Below, piece after piece: positions 11,700 through 24,819 of a stretch of 64,000 nt of DNA. A model generated the notes under the pieces. It saw nothing but the letters and a program-made list of their open reading frames with translations. It did not search any database and had not been told where the DNA came from. The position numbers were made by a program, and so were the translations under genes. Each line of letters starts with the position of its first letter. Within the stretch, counting starts at the first letter, position 1. Origin of the DNA: Siphonodentalium dalli (taxonomy: Eukaryota; Mollusca; Scaphopoda; Gadilida; Siphonodentaliidae); the NCBI GenBank assembly GCA_032622095.1, contig CP136061.1:17610991-17674990 (forward strand), written 5' to 3'.

Positions 11700-12875
11700 A
11701 GTCACATATCCCACTGTATTATCCTGATCGGGTGATCGATGTGTACCAATTTGCCTACATATCCCACTGTGTTATCCTGACCATGTGATCGATGTGTACC
11801 AATTTACTTACATATCCCACTGTGTTATCCTGACCATGTGACCGATGTGTACCAATTTACCTACATGTCCCACTGTGTTATCCTGACCAGGTGATCGATG
11901 TGTACCAATTTACTTACATATCCCACTGTGTTATCCTGACCATGTGACCGATGTGTACCAATTTACCTACATGTCCCACTGTGTTACCCTGACCAGGTGA
12001 CCGATGTGTACCAATTTACCTACATGTCCCACTGTGTTATCCTGATCAGGTGACCGATGTGTACCAATTTACCTACATGTCCCACTGTGTAATCCTGACA
12101 AGGTGACCGATGTGCAGCAATTTACCTACATGTCCCACTGTGTTATCCTGACCAGGTGATCGATGTGTACCAATGTACCTACATATAACACTGTGTTATC
12201 CTGACCAGGTGACCGATGTGTACCAATGTACCTACACATAACACTGTGTTATCCTGACCAGGTGACCGATGTGTACCAATGTACCTACATATAACACTGT
12301 GTTATCCTGACCAGGTGACCGATGTGCAGCAATTTACCTACATGTCCCACTGTGTTATCCTGACCAGGTGATCGATGTGTACCAATGTACCTACATATAA
12401 CACTGTGTTATCCTGACCAGGTGACCGATGTGCAGCAATTTACCTACATGTCCCACTGTGTTATCCTGACCAGGTGATCGATGTGTACCAATGTACCTAC
12501 ATATAACACTGTGTTATCCTGACCAGGTGACCGATGTGCAGCAATTTACCTACATGTCCCACTGTGTTATCCTGACCAGGTGACCGATGTGTACCAATGT
12601 ACCTACATATAACACTGTGTTATCCTGACCAGGTGACCGATGTGTACCAATGTACCTACATATAACACTGTGTTATCCTGACCAGGTGACCGATGTGTAC
12701 CAATGTACCTACATATAACACTGTGTTATCCTGACCAGGTGACCGATGTGCAGCAATTTACCTACATGTCCCACTGTGTTATCCTGACCAGGTGATCGAT
12801 GTGTACCAATGTACCTACATATAACACTGTGTTATCCTGACAAGGTGACCGATGTGTACCAATTTACCTACATAT
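11700..12875. repeat. 53-bp minisatellite, about 22 copies
   Basis: Units of about 53 bp contain CACTGTGTTATCCTGACCAG followed by GTGACCGATGTGTACCAAT. Two subtypes (CATGTCCCACTG and CATATAACACTG) alternate in the right half, giving a 106-bp higher-order pattern. The array ends at CATATCGTAACACC. No long open frame persists. Confidence 0.95.
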
Positions 12876-14125
12876 CGTAACACCTGATAAGGAAGATATT
12901 TATTGCTAACTTAAGAAAATATAATAAGTACATTCCCTTTCAATGTTAACGGAACCTGTCATGTGGTACTCCATGGTCAATTTACCAGTGTCCCACCGTT
13001 TTGTGTAAGAGAAAAATTAAAATTAAAATTGTTTATTAGTGACCATTTACGTAGTCTGAGGTCAACGGTGCCTACAATGTGACATTCATCTGGTCAACAT
13101 ACTCCGGTGAATAAATTTTCAGCTACCAGATTCAAACACATTTTGGGTATATAATTATTGTTTTTAGTTAAATTAATTATTAATGACTTTTGAAGACATC
13201 TGACGTCAACTATCCCATGACAGTCCCAGTTTAGGGTACATAGAAAGCACCAAACATTTATTGGTAGGAAACGTGTTTCAACTCACGTCCAATTAGACAA
13301 TAATGAATGAAATTTGGGGGGGGGGGTGAAATATTCCATTTCCAGCAGCTTATCCATAGATACAAACATGTTTGTGATACAAATATATTGTTGTGTAATG
13401 AATATGTATACCTTCGAATGAATAATTTATTTCCATCAAGCCACATTCTTTCAATGATTTTACTTTGTTTTAGCAACACGGCGTGGTCAGGTCGTGATGA
13501 ACCATTGACCCGAATGGTTTCATGTGACTTTTACTTAGGAGTTCGGTAGCCCATTGATTTGAGTGTCTGACGTAAAATGTTGTTAACACACCACCATGAG
13601 TTCGCGCCGGTCGGTTGACTATCGTCTCCGCAACAATGGTTTGGCCGGATTAAGCGGTGTGTAGTAGCATGGTGTAGTATCCCTATGTACTGGTTATATT
13701 TTAGTAAACTGCCCAACACCCGATTACTATGATGTTCGGCTAAAATCTTACCCAATGGACTGCAAAGAGTATATTGTACTCAAACACGCATTCGCGTGGT
13801 GGAACATGAATACAGGATGTTGGTTGGCCGAAATTTCGTCACATGACTTCGCTACTTATACTTGTTTCAATATTCTATAGATGCTACTTGCAACAACATA
13901 CGAGAAAGACGTTGAACATCGGCACTACAATCTGCAAATTGACCCAGTTGAGTGCAATAATAAGTATTTATTTCGAGTTTCACACAAAATGTCCAAACTC
14001 GATGGAACGCAATTAATAAACATCCATGTCTTAAGGGTAGTATTGCAGATATCATTCTATGATTATTGTAATATTGAATTTTGACATGTGTGGTCTTCCA
14101 CTGCGTGTTCATATTAAAACTCGTT
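12876..14125. other. No gene recognised
   Basis: AT-rich, with a G homopolymer of about 11-12 bases near 13315-13326. Short open frames on both strands have no recognisable motif. A GACATCTGACGTCAACTATC-type line near 13195 echoes one near 11540, probably a diverged dispersed repeat. Confidence 0.35.
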
Positions 14126-14129
14126 TTTA

Positions 14130-14275
14130 AAAGTTAAACAAACAAAACCGTGGTTGTAAAGCCACACAATCGCCCGATGAAGTCGAGTTGACATTATATA
14201 ATTGTGATGCTATATATGTCCACCTCCAGTTCCACATATTAGTGGACGGAGAAAATAAAGAATTGAATTGAATTG
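14130..14275 (+). mobile_element. Possible 3' end of a non-LTR element
   Basis: The segment ends in AATAAAGAATTGAATTGAAT, a short tandem tail of the kind seen at the 3' end of several LINE families, preceded by a small hairpin (GTCCAC...GTGGAC). No reverse transcriptase reading frame is legible upstream, so only the tail would be present. It could instead be a SINE. Confidence 0.35.
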
Positions 14276-15046
14276 AGTGGTGGCAGCCAGGAATATCAAT
14301 CCACCGGGGTTTGGCGCTGAATGCGTTAATATAAACAGGGAGAAGTGGTGAGAAGTACATATTTAACAGGACCACTCGGACCAGCCCGACACGCCCGGAC
14401 CCGTTCTGACCGCCACATTGATGTCTGTTGGTCATTGTACTGGCCAGAACAGTGCGGTGTCTCACGAAAAACCACACATGCACGACGGGAGGAAGTGGTC
14501 ACTGAGAAGTATCGATATTAGCCCCCCACCAATGTATAACATAACACTCATACTGGATCCCCATGTCGCCCTCGTATCGTATTGGTCACTTGACCTCCTC
14601 ATTAAAGGAAAATTGTCAGAATACCGGATTATTCTTGTTGAACCGTTTTTCCGCAAGATTCATCACATTTTATTTAGAGTCCTCCCCCATTTCCCAAGAA
14701 GAATGTAAAATGCAACAATTGCATGTTTTGGTCAAAAGAGTTGCGCTTGCGTTGTATCATTAGGCAAAACATAAGCAGTTGTTCGAGTGGTTTACAGGGA
14801 GTGATTGTATGATCACGAATGACGTCACTAATATGGTGAATAGGTATTCACGTAGTGACTAAATGGTAATATGTGTATAGGAGTATTCCTGATGTTCCTG
14901 ATTGGTGAATCATGGCTGTTTGGTCATATGTGGGTGTACACATATAGCAGGTGTGGCTGTATGGCCAAGTATGGCCACGCTATGGATTTATCAGTCTATG
15001 TTAGGTTACATTACTCGTGTTTAAATTCGCGGAGTACTATTTTTCG

Positions 15047-15108
15047 CTCAGTTTTGAATTCGCGCACTTTAAATTCCCGCACCTAGCTGCGCGAATTCAA
15101 AACTGACA
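15047..15108. repeat. Short inverted repeat around GAATTCGCGC
   Basis: CAGTTTTGAATTCGCGCA and TGCGCGAATTCAAAACTG form 18-bp arms. A related but diverged inverted repeat lies at about 15510-15580 (CAGTTTTAAATTCGCGTA versus TGCGCGAATTTAAA). The pair suggests a small hairpin or MITE family. Confidence 0.7.
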
Positions 15109-15950
15109 AAACTATTTTCGTAATATTTCCGTGATATTTTCGTATATCTTAGAGCTAATGACAGTTTCTGTTCTTAGTCATTGCTGGCGATAGTATGTGT
15201 ATAATAAACACCATTTCGGTGGATTTACATCGTGTAGATAATAAACTAGTAACCACATACCTCACCCATCATTTTGTGGCGACCTGGATTATTCGTATTT
15301 CTTATACAAGTTCAAGAATGTCTATATTACCATGATTTGTCACTTGGCACTTTGAGCAATGGTCTTGATAGCGGTTGGCCGAACGTAAATACATGCATAC
15401 ATGTATAGGCGTAATGGTCTATACAACCGATCATAATATATGTAAACTCAGTAACATAGCCATCTTGTATTACATGTGGACTGTGGTTAAGATTAAACTT
15501 GGGAGTCGTGCTATTTTTTGCTCAGTTTTAAATTCGCGTACCGATGGGTGCCCGAAAAATAGTACTGCGCGAATTTAAATACGAGTAAGGTAATACACAA
15601 TTGAATACACACTAAACAGGTTTTCTGACAACAGTTGAATCCGACGAGACGATATAGCCCGCGTGTTATGGCATCTGCAGTTTCGAACATTAGTTGTTAT
15701 GGGAAAAAAACAAAAACAGGAGAACAACTATAGACATGACATGTATACCATGTTGACCCTCAGAATACTGTCACTTTGGCTGTTCAAACTTTTTACAATA
15801 TAAAAAAATATCATTTAAATTTAAATTTGTGAAAAATACAATAATATATCCATGACTGAGTTGATTGTATATTACTATTATATGATAACACCCCTTCAAA
15901 TTGAAACCAACTGCACCTCCATATATGTAACACTAGTGTAGCCCAGTATT

Positions 15951-16238
15951 ATGGGAACTAGGTGTACATACCCCTACACAACCAAACTGTACAATTTAGA
16001 CAAAATGGCAAACATGCTTAAACGATGTGGAAAGTCATGCTCTATACTGATAATTGGGTCTTCAAAATTCCGCAGAGGGGGTGGTGTTTCCACATGTTGG
16101 ATCAGGGTATATGTCACGGTTGTTGATGATAAAACAAAATTTCATACGTTTTTGGGTGCTGCCGTTATAACCGGGCGTGCGCTGTATGAAGCAACTGGGC
16201 CCACCATTCTGAAATATTTCGGAGAACGGTGTGACTAA
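15951..16238 (+). other. Unassigned 95-codon open frame
   Basis: An ATG-initiated frame of 95 codons with a mixed, protein-like composition but no motif I recognise. It abuts the left side of the repeat at 16240-17000, so it may be part of that element. It ends in a TAA just before the repeat. No splice or regulatory support was seen. It could be chance. Confidence 0.15.
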
Positions 16239-16239
16239 T

Positions 16240-17005
16240 TACACGCCCCATTCTATTCTCGTTGTCCATGTACCTTGTGGTTCATGACAATTTCATTATA
16301 AGATGATGCAAAATGTGATTTAGCCGAATACTTCTTATTGGATTCTGGCCATAAGGTACAGGGACAACGAGAATAGAGTATTTAATTGCCAGTTGATTAA
16401 GCAGCATGTTTAATAGCCAAATGAATCACAATTTGCTACCTCTACGGAAGAGTAGAGAATAATGTTCGGAATATATGTGAAAATATCAACTTTTCTATCA
16501 AAATTTGTGGATATTTTGCAAGCCATCTTGGGTACTTTTTTCTAAAAACACCTCCATGTGATGCATTTAAGACGGATTAAATAAATAATTCCAAAAATAT
16601 TTCCAAATAGTCCAAGCCTGGTAAGTTATAATTTTGAGAGAATATCCAATATGTTGGTAATGTAATCGTAACACTTAACAAAGATGCATCATAAATGTTA
16701 GTATTCGATGTATTTATTCAATTTTATACATCAACTACAACTTTTTTTACAAGGGAATGTATGGCACACTGGGACCATATTTACCATTTTCCATATTTTG
16801 GCCGCCATTTTGAGAGCCATTTTGAGCCAAAGTGACAATTGTGATTCTATTGGGTTATTATTTTCACAAGTAATAGTATGCATAACTTACAGTGTGCAGT
16901 TCTGCTCATTTCTTGTTGAAATGTGACTAGGATAAAAATTTTGATTTTTTTGTGAAATTTTATATAGTATTCTGTAAAAATCGAAATCTGTGTTATTGCG
17001 TAATT
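16240..17005. repeat. Diverged copy of the 39-45 kb repeat family
   Basis: AATCACAATTTGCTACC near 16425, GCCATTTTGAG lines near 16800-16830 and TTTCTTGTTGAAATGTGACT near 16905 match, in order, segments of the inverted repeats at 41.2, 40.8 and 39.2 kb. The left edge carries an inverted pair, TTCTATTCTCGTTGTCC (16250) and GGACAACGAGAATAGAG (16362). Confidence 0.7.
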
Positions 17006-17760
17006 TATGAGGTAGGGTCATGTTTGACCCAATATATACAATATCTCACATCCATAGCTTTACAACGTTTATATCTACTGAATCAACTGAATAATCATTG
17101 CTGATGTCTTCTGTATAACTTCAAAACAATAGAACCTGCATTGGTTACATTACACCCAGGCTCAAAGGTCGGGACACATTTAATTTAAGCGTTTTTTTCA
17201 CCATTTCGACAATTTGAACCAATTGTTTCTAAAAATTAAGGTCATTTGTCGGAAAAGGATATATTATATCGTAAAGTACTATATTTTATAAAGATTTCGA
17301 TTAATCTTGATGTAATGGTCCATCATTTCTTGTCACCATGGTCGCTGACAAATAATTGGGTACAATTCTATTTTTTTAATGGGAGTAGGCGTTATCCCCC
17401 GTAATTTCGCCATGTTTTGATAATTGCCAGCCTGGCAACACGTATTTTCTAATTCAGAAGATGATGACCTTTAATTTGATATAAAGAAACCTTTGTTCGG
17501 ACAAAGTGGAGCGAAATAAAAAAAACTAAAGCCCTCTTGAAATTTTTCCCACGGACTAAACGAATAAGTTAGTGTTACAATAGTTCAGTGTCATGTTAGC
17601 CGTCCCATATTGTAATGATGATGCAGATGTGCATACTAGCGTGCAAACTAACTGCATTGGATCCAATAATACCTGGGTGAATAACCATAGCTCAGTGAAC
17701 ACGAATGGAGATAATTCGAAACATGTTGGTAGCATACTAGAGTGCGCTATTACCTGACGT
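17006..17760. other. No gene recognised upstream of the SRCR gene
   Basis: AT-rich sequence leading to the putative promoter. No exon, RNA gene or clear repeat was identified. Confidence 0.35.
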
Positions 17761-17776
17761 ATCGATATAACATAGA

Positions 17777-17783
17777 TATATAA
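17777..17783 (+). promoter_or_regulatory. TATA-like box of the SRCR gene
   Basis: TATATAA lies about 95 bases before the proposed start codon at 17872. A transcription start about 30 bases downstream would give a short 5' leader of about 65 bases. In such AT-rich DNA the match could be chance. Its position directly before a signal-peptide-like ATG exon is the only support. Confidence 0.35.
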
Positions 17784-17871
17784 CTCACAAAGAGGAAGTG
17801 GAAGGTCTTGAGTATCACACTAGCAACGAAGGGCCAATACGAACTCGGAGTATCTCAACTATCGAAGCAAA

Positions 17872-17904
17872 ATGAAACATCTGCTGTTAATTATTACTGT
17901 CGCA
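17872..17904 (+). CDS. SRCR gene, exon 1 (signal peptide start)
   Basis: ATG at 17872 (context CAAAATGA) opens 11 codons reading MKHLLLIITVA, a basic residue pair followed by a hydrophobic run, as expected for a secretory signal. They are followed immediately by a consensus donor GTGAGT at 17905, leaving phase 0. The proposed exon 2 at 33324 begins in phase 0 and continues with VNLSTFGGSANTT, so the joined N-terminus would be a signal peptide plus a short linker before the first SRCR domain. Cleavage is likely around the small residues GGSA. Intron 1 would be 15.4 kb, filled with transposons. The link is inferred from phase, strand and order, not from transcript evidence. Confidence 0.55.
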
Positions 17905-18119
17905 GTGAGTACAATCCATTATTTTAACTCTTAACTAGACGATATGCTATCTGATAGATGATACATATAAACTGTAATCGGATATATGCTTACTTGTGTC
18001 TTTTCCAGGTGATAGATATATATATATATTGGCAAGAAGTGGGTAGATTAACAACTAACACATACGAATTGATACAAAGAAGGTATCGAAAGAGCAAAGC
18101 AAGCTTTTTTTCAACCGCA

Positions 18120-18835
18120 CATGCGAAGTAAACTTATGAAGTTCCAAATGTCTTCGTATGGGCCAGATCCCACAGATACGGAAATTGCGATTCGAGATTT
18201 AGATGAAATACTCCAATAAATAATGCCTCAACAAATGTAGTTCCCTTGATAAACATAGGTGTAAACAGACTCTACTATGGTTTGATGAGGAATGAAAACA
18301 AGTAAAAAAAAACGATGGGAAATGTCATTAAGGAAATGAAAAGAAAACCACATGATAGATCTCTGACTTTGAATTTTTTCACAGCAAAGAAAGCATATAA
18401 ACGGGAGACAAAAAGAAAATCTCTCACCAAACTATTGTTGACGATATCAAATCTCGATTCTAGTGACCCCTCGAAATATCAGAGAATGGTGAACAATATG
18501 CGATCGAAGAAGGGAAAATCCAATGAAACAATTGTTTCGACAAACTGCTATGTCCAAAAATCGAATTAATTGAAATCAATCAAAATACGTGAAACAAAGT
18601 ACCATTTTGACAAATTTCAACAATGATGATATAATTAAATGCGAAATATTAGATAACCTGTATCAACTTAAAAATAACAAAGCTAGTGGACCAGATAACA
18701 TTTCAGATAAATTATTAAAATGAGTAATTCCATTTATGTTGGACGAGGTCATAAAATTGTTCAACACAGGTTTACACTCAGGTCATTACCCTTGGGCGAG
18801 TCAACAATAAAAACACTATATAATAAGGGCAAAAA
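18120..18835 (+). pseudogene. LINE reverse transcriptase remnant, N-terminal part
   Basis: Frames here hold hallmarks of the region before and at the start of a non-LTR reverse transcriptase: TLLWFDEE near 18270, SNLDSSDPSKYQRMVNNMR in the 18315-18569 frame, and LYQLKNNKASGPDNISDKLL near 18660-18720, the classic 'NKA.GPD.I' motif, then TLYNKGK near 18812-18834. Frameshifts and stops break it into at least three pieces. It lies about 215 bp inside intron 1, in the same orientation as the gene. The sequence expected next (NNYRPI) is found about 8.5 kb downstream at 27.3 kb, so the copy appears interrupted by a later insertion. Confidence 0.85.
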
Positions 18836-18904
18836 AGTGGAGCAGCTGGGACCAGAATTGGGCGTTATTTTTCGAGTTCAACCAAGTGGAAGATTAAAAA
18901 ACTG

Positions 18905-20600
18905 AATTATATATCAAAATGTCCGTATTGATACAGCGGATAACATGCCAATGTTGCCTTTTCGTGTAGTGTTGTACGATTTCTTATTTTGGGGTAAAAT
19001 AGGCTTTTGCGTGAAACAAATCAGTGAAAAATGGAATCCAGCTGCATAAATAACTTGTACATCTATTTTTGAATGCAAACACCACTAAACAATAGAGGTT
19101 GGACATGTCCACACTTTGTAAAAGAAGTTTGGAGTATGTCAATGTTCTAGGTTCGTTTTTGGGATAAAAATCGCTTTTTTGTGAAACAATTAGATAATTC
19201 TGGAATCCACCACAACAAGATATGCATCATTAATTCATTCCATTTTATAATAACAATCCCAGTTTCAGTTAAAATTAAGTTTTAGATGTAACATAATAAA
19301 TTAACAAGGCGGTTTTGGAATAAGGCAGGTTCTATGGTTACCAGGGTAATCCGATTTGAATTAATAAAATCAGTAAAAACTGGAATTGAGTACTCTGAGT
19401 AGCTTCCCCTTTTAATTCTATATAGGCCCTAAACATGTATTAGAGGGACCGGGATCGGCACTTATTCGAATTGAATCATGTGAAAGAGTAACAATATTAG
19501 TTATGTATCAAACGTTTCATATTGGTACAGCAGATAACATCATGCCGGTGTTGCCTTCTTGTGAGATATTGATCGATTTCTGATTTTGGGGTAAAATAGG
19601 TGTTTCGTGAATGAAACCAGTGAGAAATGGAAACCAGTTACCTAAATAACATTTACGTCTATTTTTATTGGGAACGCAACTAAGCAATAGAGGGGGTATG
19701 TTCTCATTTTGTAAGATAATTTTGGAATATGTCAATGCTATAGGGTTCGTTTTTGTGGTAAAACATTTTTTTTGTGAAAAATGAGAGAATTCTGGGATCG
19801 ATCAAAACATGATATGCATCATTAATTACTATGCATGCCATTTATAAAAATAACAGCTTCGTTTTGTCACCAATTCAGATGTAAGTAATATATATGATAA
19901 GGCGTTGTTGGAATAAAGCCTGATCAATGGTTACAAGGGTTATTTGTTTTTATGTATTAATACAATCAGTGAAAACTGGAATCCAGTTATCGAACAACAC
20001 ACCCTCCCTTATGTATATATGTATCAACTGGCACTATGGAATCGGCCATTAGTCGAATTGAATTACGTGGAAGAGTAACAAGACGAATAATATATCAGCA
20101 TACTGGTCTTGATAGAGTGTATAACATGCGGATGTTACCTTCAAATGAAATGTTGTACGTTTGTTTATTTTTTTGGATTAAATAGGCTTTTTCATAAATG
20201 GAAACAGTGAAAAATGGAATCCAACTGCCTAAATAACATTTTCCTCTATTTCTGTTTAGGAATTTAACTAAATAACAAAGTTTGATCATGTTCACCTACC
20301 ATAAGATAATTATCGGGTCCGTCAATTTTCTGGGATTCGATTTTCGGGTAAAATATCCTGTTTTGTGTGAAACATGAGAGAATTGTGGAATCTTCACTTA
20401 CACGATAGTAAACATTAATGCAGATATTTCTTATCATAGCAATTCTCAGTTGTATCAAACTATAGTATAATTAATAAATATAATAATATGCTGGTGGACA
20501 TATCTAGGCAGGTTCTGATGTAACCACGGCAATAAGTTTTTAATAATAAATGAGTGAAAACTGCAATCCGGGTCTCTGAATAGCCCAGAACGCGACAGAA
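18905..20600 (+). repeat. Tandem units of about 590 bp in the left arm
   Basis: Three diverged units start near 18915, 19510 and 20095. Each runs GATAACATGC...GTTGCCTT, then a TTTTGGGGTAAAATAGGC line, then AGTGAAAAATGGAATCCA, then a CTATTTTTG...AACAATAGAGG line. Related units lie inverted at 26.3-27.2 kb. Confidence 0.8.
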
Positions 20601-20612
20601 GGTTCTATTATT

Positions 20613-21000
20613 CCCCGCAACAAAGTTGTGGGGGTATACTGGGATCAGCTCGACCGTCCACCCGTCGTCCGTCGTCCGTGAACACAAATTTGTCCTGAGT
20701 TTTTCTCAGTCGTTTTTTTTTATCATTTTCCATGAAACTTGCCACATATATCAGCGATTATGACGTCTGTCTGACAATTTTGGTCGATTTATCCCCCTTT
20801 TTCTACTTAGAACATATTAACAACGTGTATAATGTTGTCCGAGCTTTTATTATTTCAGGTCATTTTTTTGAAACTTGGAACATATATTTAGTACCATGGG
20901 AACATGTGCACTTGCAATTATGACGTCTGTGTGACTTTCTTTGGTGGAGTTATCCCCCTTTTTTCGTCGGTACATGAATTCGTGGATCAGATATAATTTT
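20613..21000 (+). repeat. Dispersed repeat beginning CCCCGCAACAAAGTTGTGGGG
   Basis: The left end is a small hairpin (CCCCGCAACAAAGTTGTGGG) followed by a CCGTCCGTCGTCCGT tract. Two internal lines with GAAACTTG.CACATAT and TATGACGTCTGT.TGAC then follow, each ending in TTATCCCCCTTTTT, so there are two subrepeats of about 170 bp. The style is that of the non-autonomous repeats common in aquatic invertebrates. Confidence 0.7.
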
Positions 21001-21539
21001 TATGCATATCAACAAGTCCTACAGTAGCAGCTGCATGACACAAATTATGTGTGTACTACTGTGAAATTAGACCCCAAGGTATTCCTGCGCTGAAAGCACA
21101 TCACGCAATCATTACCATAATAGCTACCAGCTTCATATCAAACTTTGGCCAAGTAGGTATTTATTGTATTGTGTAGTCAGCACGTGGTTACTGGTAAACA
21201 TATAGCCTTTTAAAGAAACCAATGCATTGAACATTGTTATACAAACTATGATAGCCGAGATCAGATGTTGTAGCATATCAATTTCGTTTCGGTGAATGAA
21301 TGATAATGTATTGAAAAAGATTACGCTTCATATCGTGTTCTGTGTTTTTCTATACATACATTTTACGGCTTTTAGAAAACAGACCTTAATGTCTGATCTT
21401 TATTTCCATCTCGTATATTATATGGGTTTTTTGTTCATTCAACGCAAGAGTCAACTATTTTGTTGGTTATTTATTTCGTGGTTGAGCAAAACCACGAAAA
21501 CAACGAATAACAGACCCCCACGAATTAAAAGGATTTTAC

Positions 21540-21955
21540 AGTAAAACATTTCTATGTCGAAAAATGGCAATAACTCTGCCAAAAGGACTTCGACTGAACT
21601 GAACGTCGCAGGTGCGCAGTTTCCCATTATGGTTATCTGTGCCAAGAGTTTTAAAAAATGACTGAAAAATGACGAAATACAGACTCGGACAAAAGATGCG
21701 TCCCAGGATGTACGATTCTATGTCGAATAAGGGCAATAACTCCGCCAAAGTGAGCCCGACCAACTCAAAATCGCAGGTGCGCAGATTCCAATGCAGGTTG
21801 ATATATGTGCCAAGTTTAAAATGACAAAATACATGCAGACTTGGACAAAGTTCCGGACGGACGCACGGACATACGTTCCCACGCACACACGGACGCACTG
21901 ACGAGGGTCTTTACTACTGTCCTCCGACGGAATGTCGGAGGAAAATAAAAGACCG
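21540..21955. repeat. Dispersed repeat, two subrepeats and terminal hairpin
   Basis: Two units of about 175 bp (from 21545 and 21716) share TCTATGTCGAA..A.GGCAATAACTC.GCCAAA and TCGCAGGTGCGCAG lines. They are followed by a GGACGGACGCACGGAC tract and a hairpin TCCTCCGACGGAATGTCGGAGGA split here by its loop GGAAT. Confidence 0.75.
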
Positions 21956-22130
21956 CTAGGCCACACATTAATGTAGCTTTATTGGATTAGTAGCTTTTTT
22001 AGAATTGTAAAATTTTATTCCGGGAACAACCATTGGTTGCGGACACAACAGTAGCGATGGTATAGTAGGTGTGGCGTCTTATTATGGTGGGTTTTGTGAC
22101 AATTGTTCGTCAAATAAGTACTAGCTAGCC

Positions 22131-22716
22131 ATGTCGCCCGCTGGGTTTTCACACAATCCGTCCACTGACAAATTAGCCCATTGTGTTGTACCAAGGTTGA
22201 TCTCTACTCATTACGCATGGCTATATTCTATTCTTCACTACGATGTATATATAGTTGGACGATCGTTCAGAATGTTTATTGACCGTGGTTATCCCTCATT
22301 CATTCACTCACGCGCATGTAGTGCATTACATTGATATGTGCACAATTTGTCATAAGTCAAATTCTCCTATTGTGTGCGTGGTTTGGGAGAGGTTTTGGGT
22401 GCTTCTTAAAAACACTTTTATGAATAATTATCACCGTTATTTCGTCAATTCTATCCTAACCTCGCGTGACACGACCGTGCTACTCCGAGTGAATATAAAT
22501 CGCCAGGTAAATAGTGAACCCAGATTAAGTATATTTCGCTATATATTGTACCGTGTGTGTATTGGTTGTAAAAACACACATGTCAGATTAGAAGTTGTTC
22601 AAAGTCCGGTCATTTTTGACCGGATGTGTGCCCCTTTCTCAACTTTGACCGGTTTTGCGGTTAATAAGTTCAAGATGATTTTTGACATAACATGTTGGCG
22701 TGTGGATCGCATTTGA
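22131..22716 (+). other. Unassigned open frames, 153-codon maximum
   Basis: A 153-codon frame at 22255-22716 and an overlapping 67-codon frame have cysteine-containing but otherwise uninformative translations. The right end lies in a repeat carrying GACCGG and GTGCCCCTTTCTCAA lines that resembles those at 46.4-47.1 kb. No recognised domain; chance is likely. Confidence 0.15.
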
Positions 22717-23470
22717 GATACACATCAAGTTCGCTTTTAATTATGTTCTGATTTTATTTGATGCAGTTATGAGTCGGAATTATGCCCCTTTTCAAATTAA
22801 AAACCACAATATTTTGGGATGATAACTTGACGACTAACGCTAGACAAAATTGTTGATGTAGCAGGTACGTTATTCATATTTGGAAAGACACAGTCATGTC
22901 ATGTCGTCTTCTGATTTGGTGATGGTACGTTGATTGTTGGCTGAGTTCTGCCTCTTGCTTGACTTAGAAATCAATGTTTTGTTTAAGGTTGTTCGATCTG
23001 GTATGTAATTATTATTAATTAACGTTTGAAAAAAATACAGGTAAAGTTTGACCGAAAATGGATCACGGCCTGATGAGTTATGCATCTTTTCGCACTTAGA
23101 AATAATTTCGGTTATCCGGATGATAACTTGAACAGAATTTCTTGTTAGTGAGTAAACGGTTTACAATTCAGAAATCACAGGTCAATTTGGAATGTTGTCA
23201 TGGTTCAATGATTTTGATGGAGTATTACGTCTTCGTTCCTCTTAAGAATCATCATATTGGTGATGCCTAATGAAAACTTGAACAAACTTCAAAAGAAACA
23301 TTTGATATCTCGTATATGTTCCACCTTTGAGAACACACAGGTCATAGTCAAGATGGAATAATTTTTTTCCACAATTCGGACCTTTTTTCTTATTCGTAGC
23401 CAACGCCACAAAAATCACATCTTAAGCGGATGAGGGGTCACCAACATTTTTTATTTCATAACTTGTATAC
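22590..23470. repeat. Diverged tandem repeat with TATGCCCCTTTT lines
   Basis: Lines of the form GGATGATAACTTGA and TTATGCCCCTTTTCA recur about every 200-290 bp. The same lines occur at 46.4-47.1 kb in intron 3, so this is a dispersed family with internal tandem units. Confidence 0.6.
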
Positions 23471-24815
23471 GCAAATGGGCCACAGTCATCCTTATACATG
23501 GAATGTTATTAGTGGGCGGATAGATGAAAATTCGTGCATGTTATGGTAAAAGTGCAACATTTGGCACACATCTGAAACACATGAATAGTAATTTTGGATA
23601 TCATGCCAAGCTGGAAATTTGTCATAGTGGCCAGTCACCGAATACCAGCGGTGCCATAGCTCACCAGCTAAAAGCCTTCCGACGTACATCAGAAGAGCGC
23701 ACGAGGCTGTCGTACAACTGTACTACAGAACGAACCCGCTCTAATGTTCCTTTCTAGCGGCCTGCGCATACGTGTTTTGTCTGTATACATGGTGTTGCAT
23801 ACATCTAGGTAAAAATGTAACTGACACCATAATGAAACGCACATGCACGTATAAAAGGTGACATCACCAGTGACTCGAGAAATATATGAAGCCCTCACTT
23901 TGATTTATTGGAAACGAAATCCCGATATAAAGACACTATCTCACAAATAAACTAACGCCGGTATTCCATCTATTGTTGTCTTGGCGTCTTCTAGCAGTAT
24001 ACAATGTTCACCAACAATGATTTTATATTTACGATGAAACGCTCGAGCATATAATCTGAAATTTCGCAATGAACTGCATATCGTATTTATGTGAAATGCA
24101 GCTGCACCTATTTATTATGACGCAATTATACACATGTTACGCTTTCATAACAGTTTAGGTTGACATTCAGATGCGGATGCGCATGTGGATCGGCACACAG
24201 TAATATGAACCTTATGGTAGCCCCTCTTCCTGGAAACAGCTGCTAGTGAATATGAATATATGGCTTTTTTTACTGGAGCTGGCAAATTAAGGTGGTGTTG
24301 TGTTCCTTTGGAGAACGGTGCCCCAAGTTTCATCAATGTCCGTCGACACACAAGGAGCACCGTCCTCCAGATAGAGCGATATAATTTGTGCATGATTGCG
24401 TTGATTTATAGCTTTGGCTTTGAACCCAGTTTCTGGCTGACACGGTGTGAATGTTATGAGAAATATGACAACAAAATTGTGATACGGCCTGCAGCAGATA
24501 AGTAGGATGATTGGACTGTCTCAAAATGACGCACATTCAGGTTATCACTTATAGCATGGGATACCAAAGAGGATATAAGTTACCTAAATAAAACTATCTA
24601 TCCGTCCATGTATCGCCAATTTGACTCAACCGTCCGTCTGTGCGTGCGTGCGTCAACAATTTGATTGAGCACACCATACATGTTAATCAATCGTCACCAC
24701 ACGTCATATGAATCTTCGGTGTGATCTAATATGAATCATAGGTGACACATATTGGAACAATCACACACGCCGCCCCTCGAATTTATAAGAAGACACATAG
24801 CTCTGATAGTTATTG
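23471..24815. other. No gene recognised
   Basis: Only short open frames without recognised motifs. A CCGTCCGTCTGTGCGTGCGTGCGT tract near 24630 marks the edge of another dispersed repeat. Nothing else is supported. Confidence 0.3.
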
Positions 24816-24819
24816 AGGA

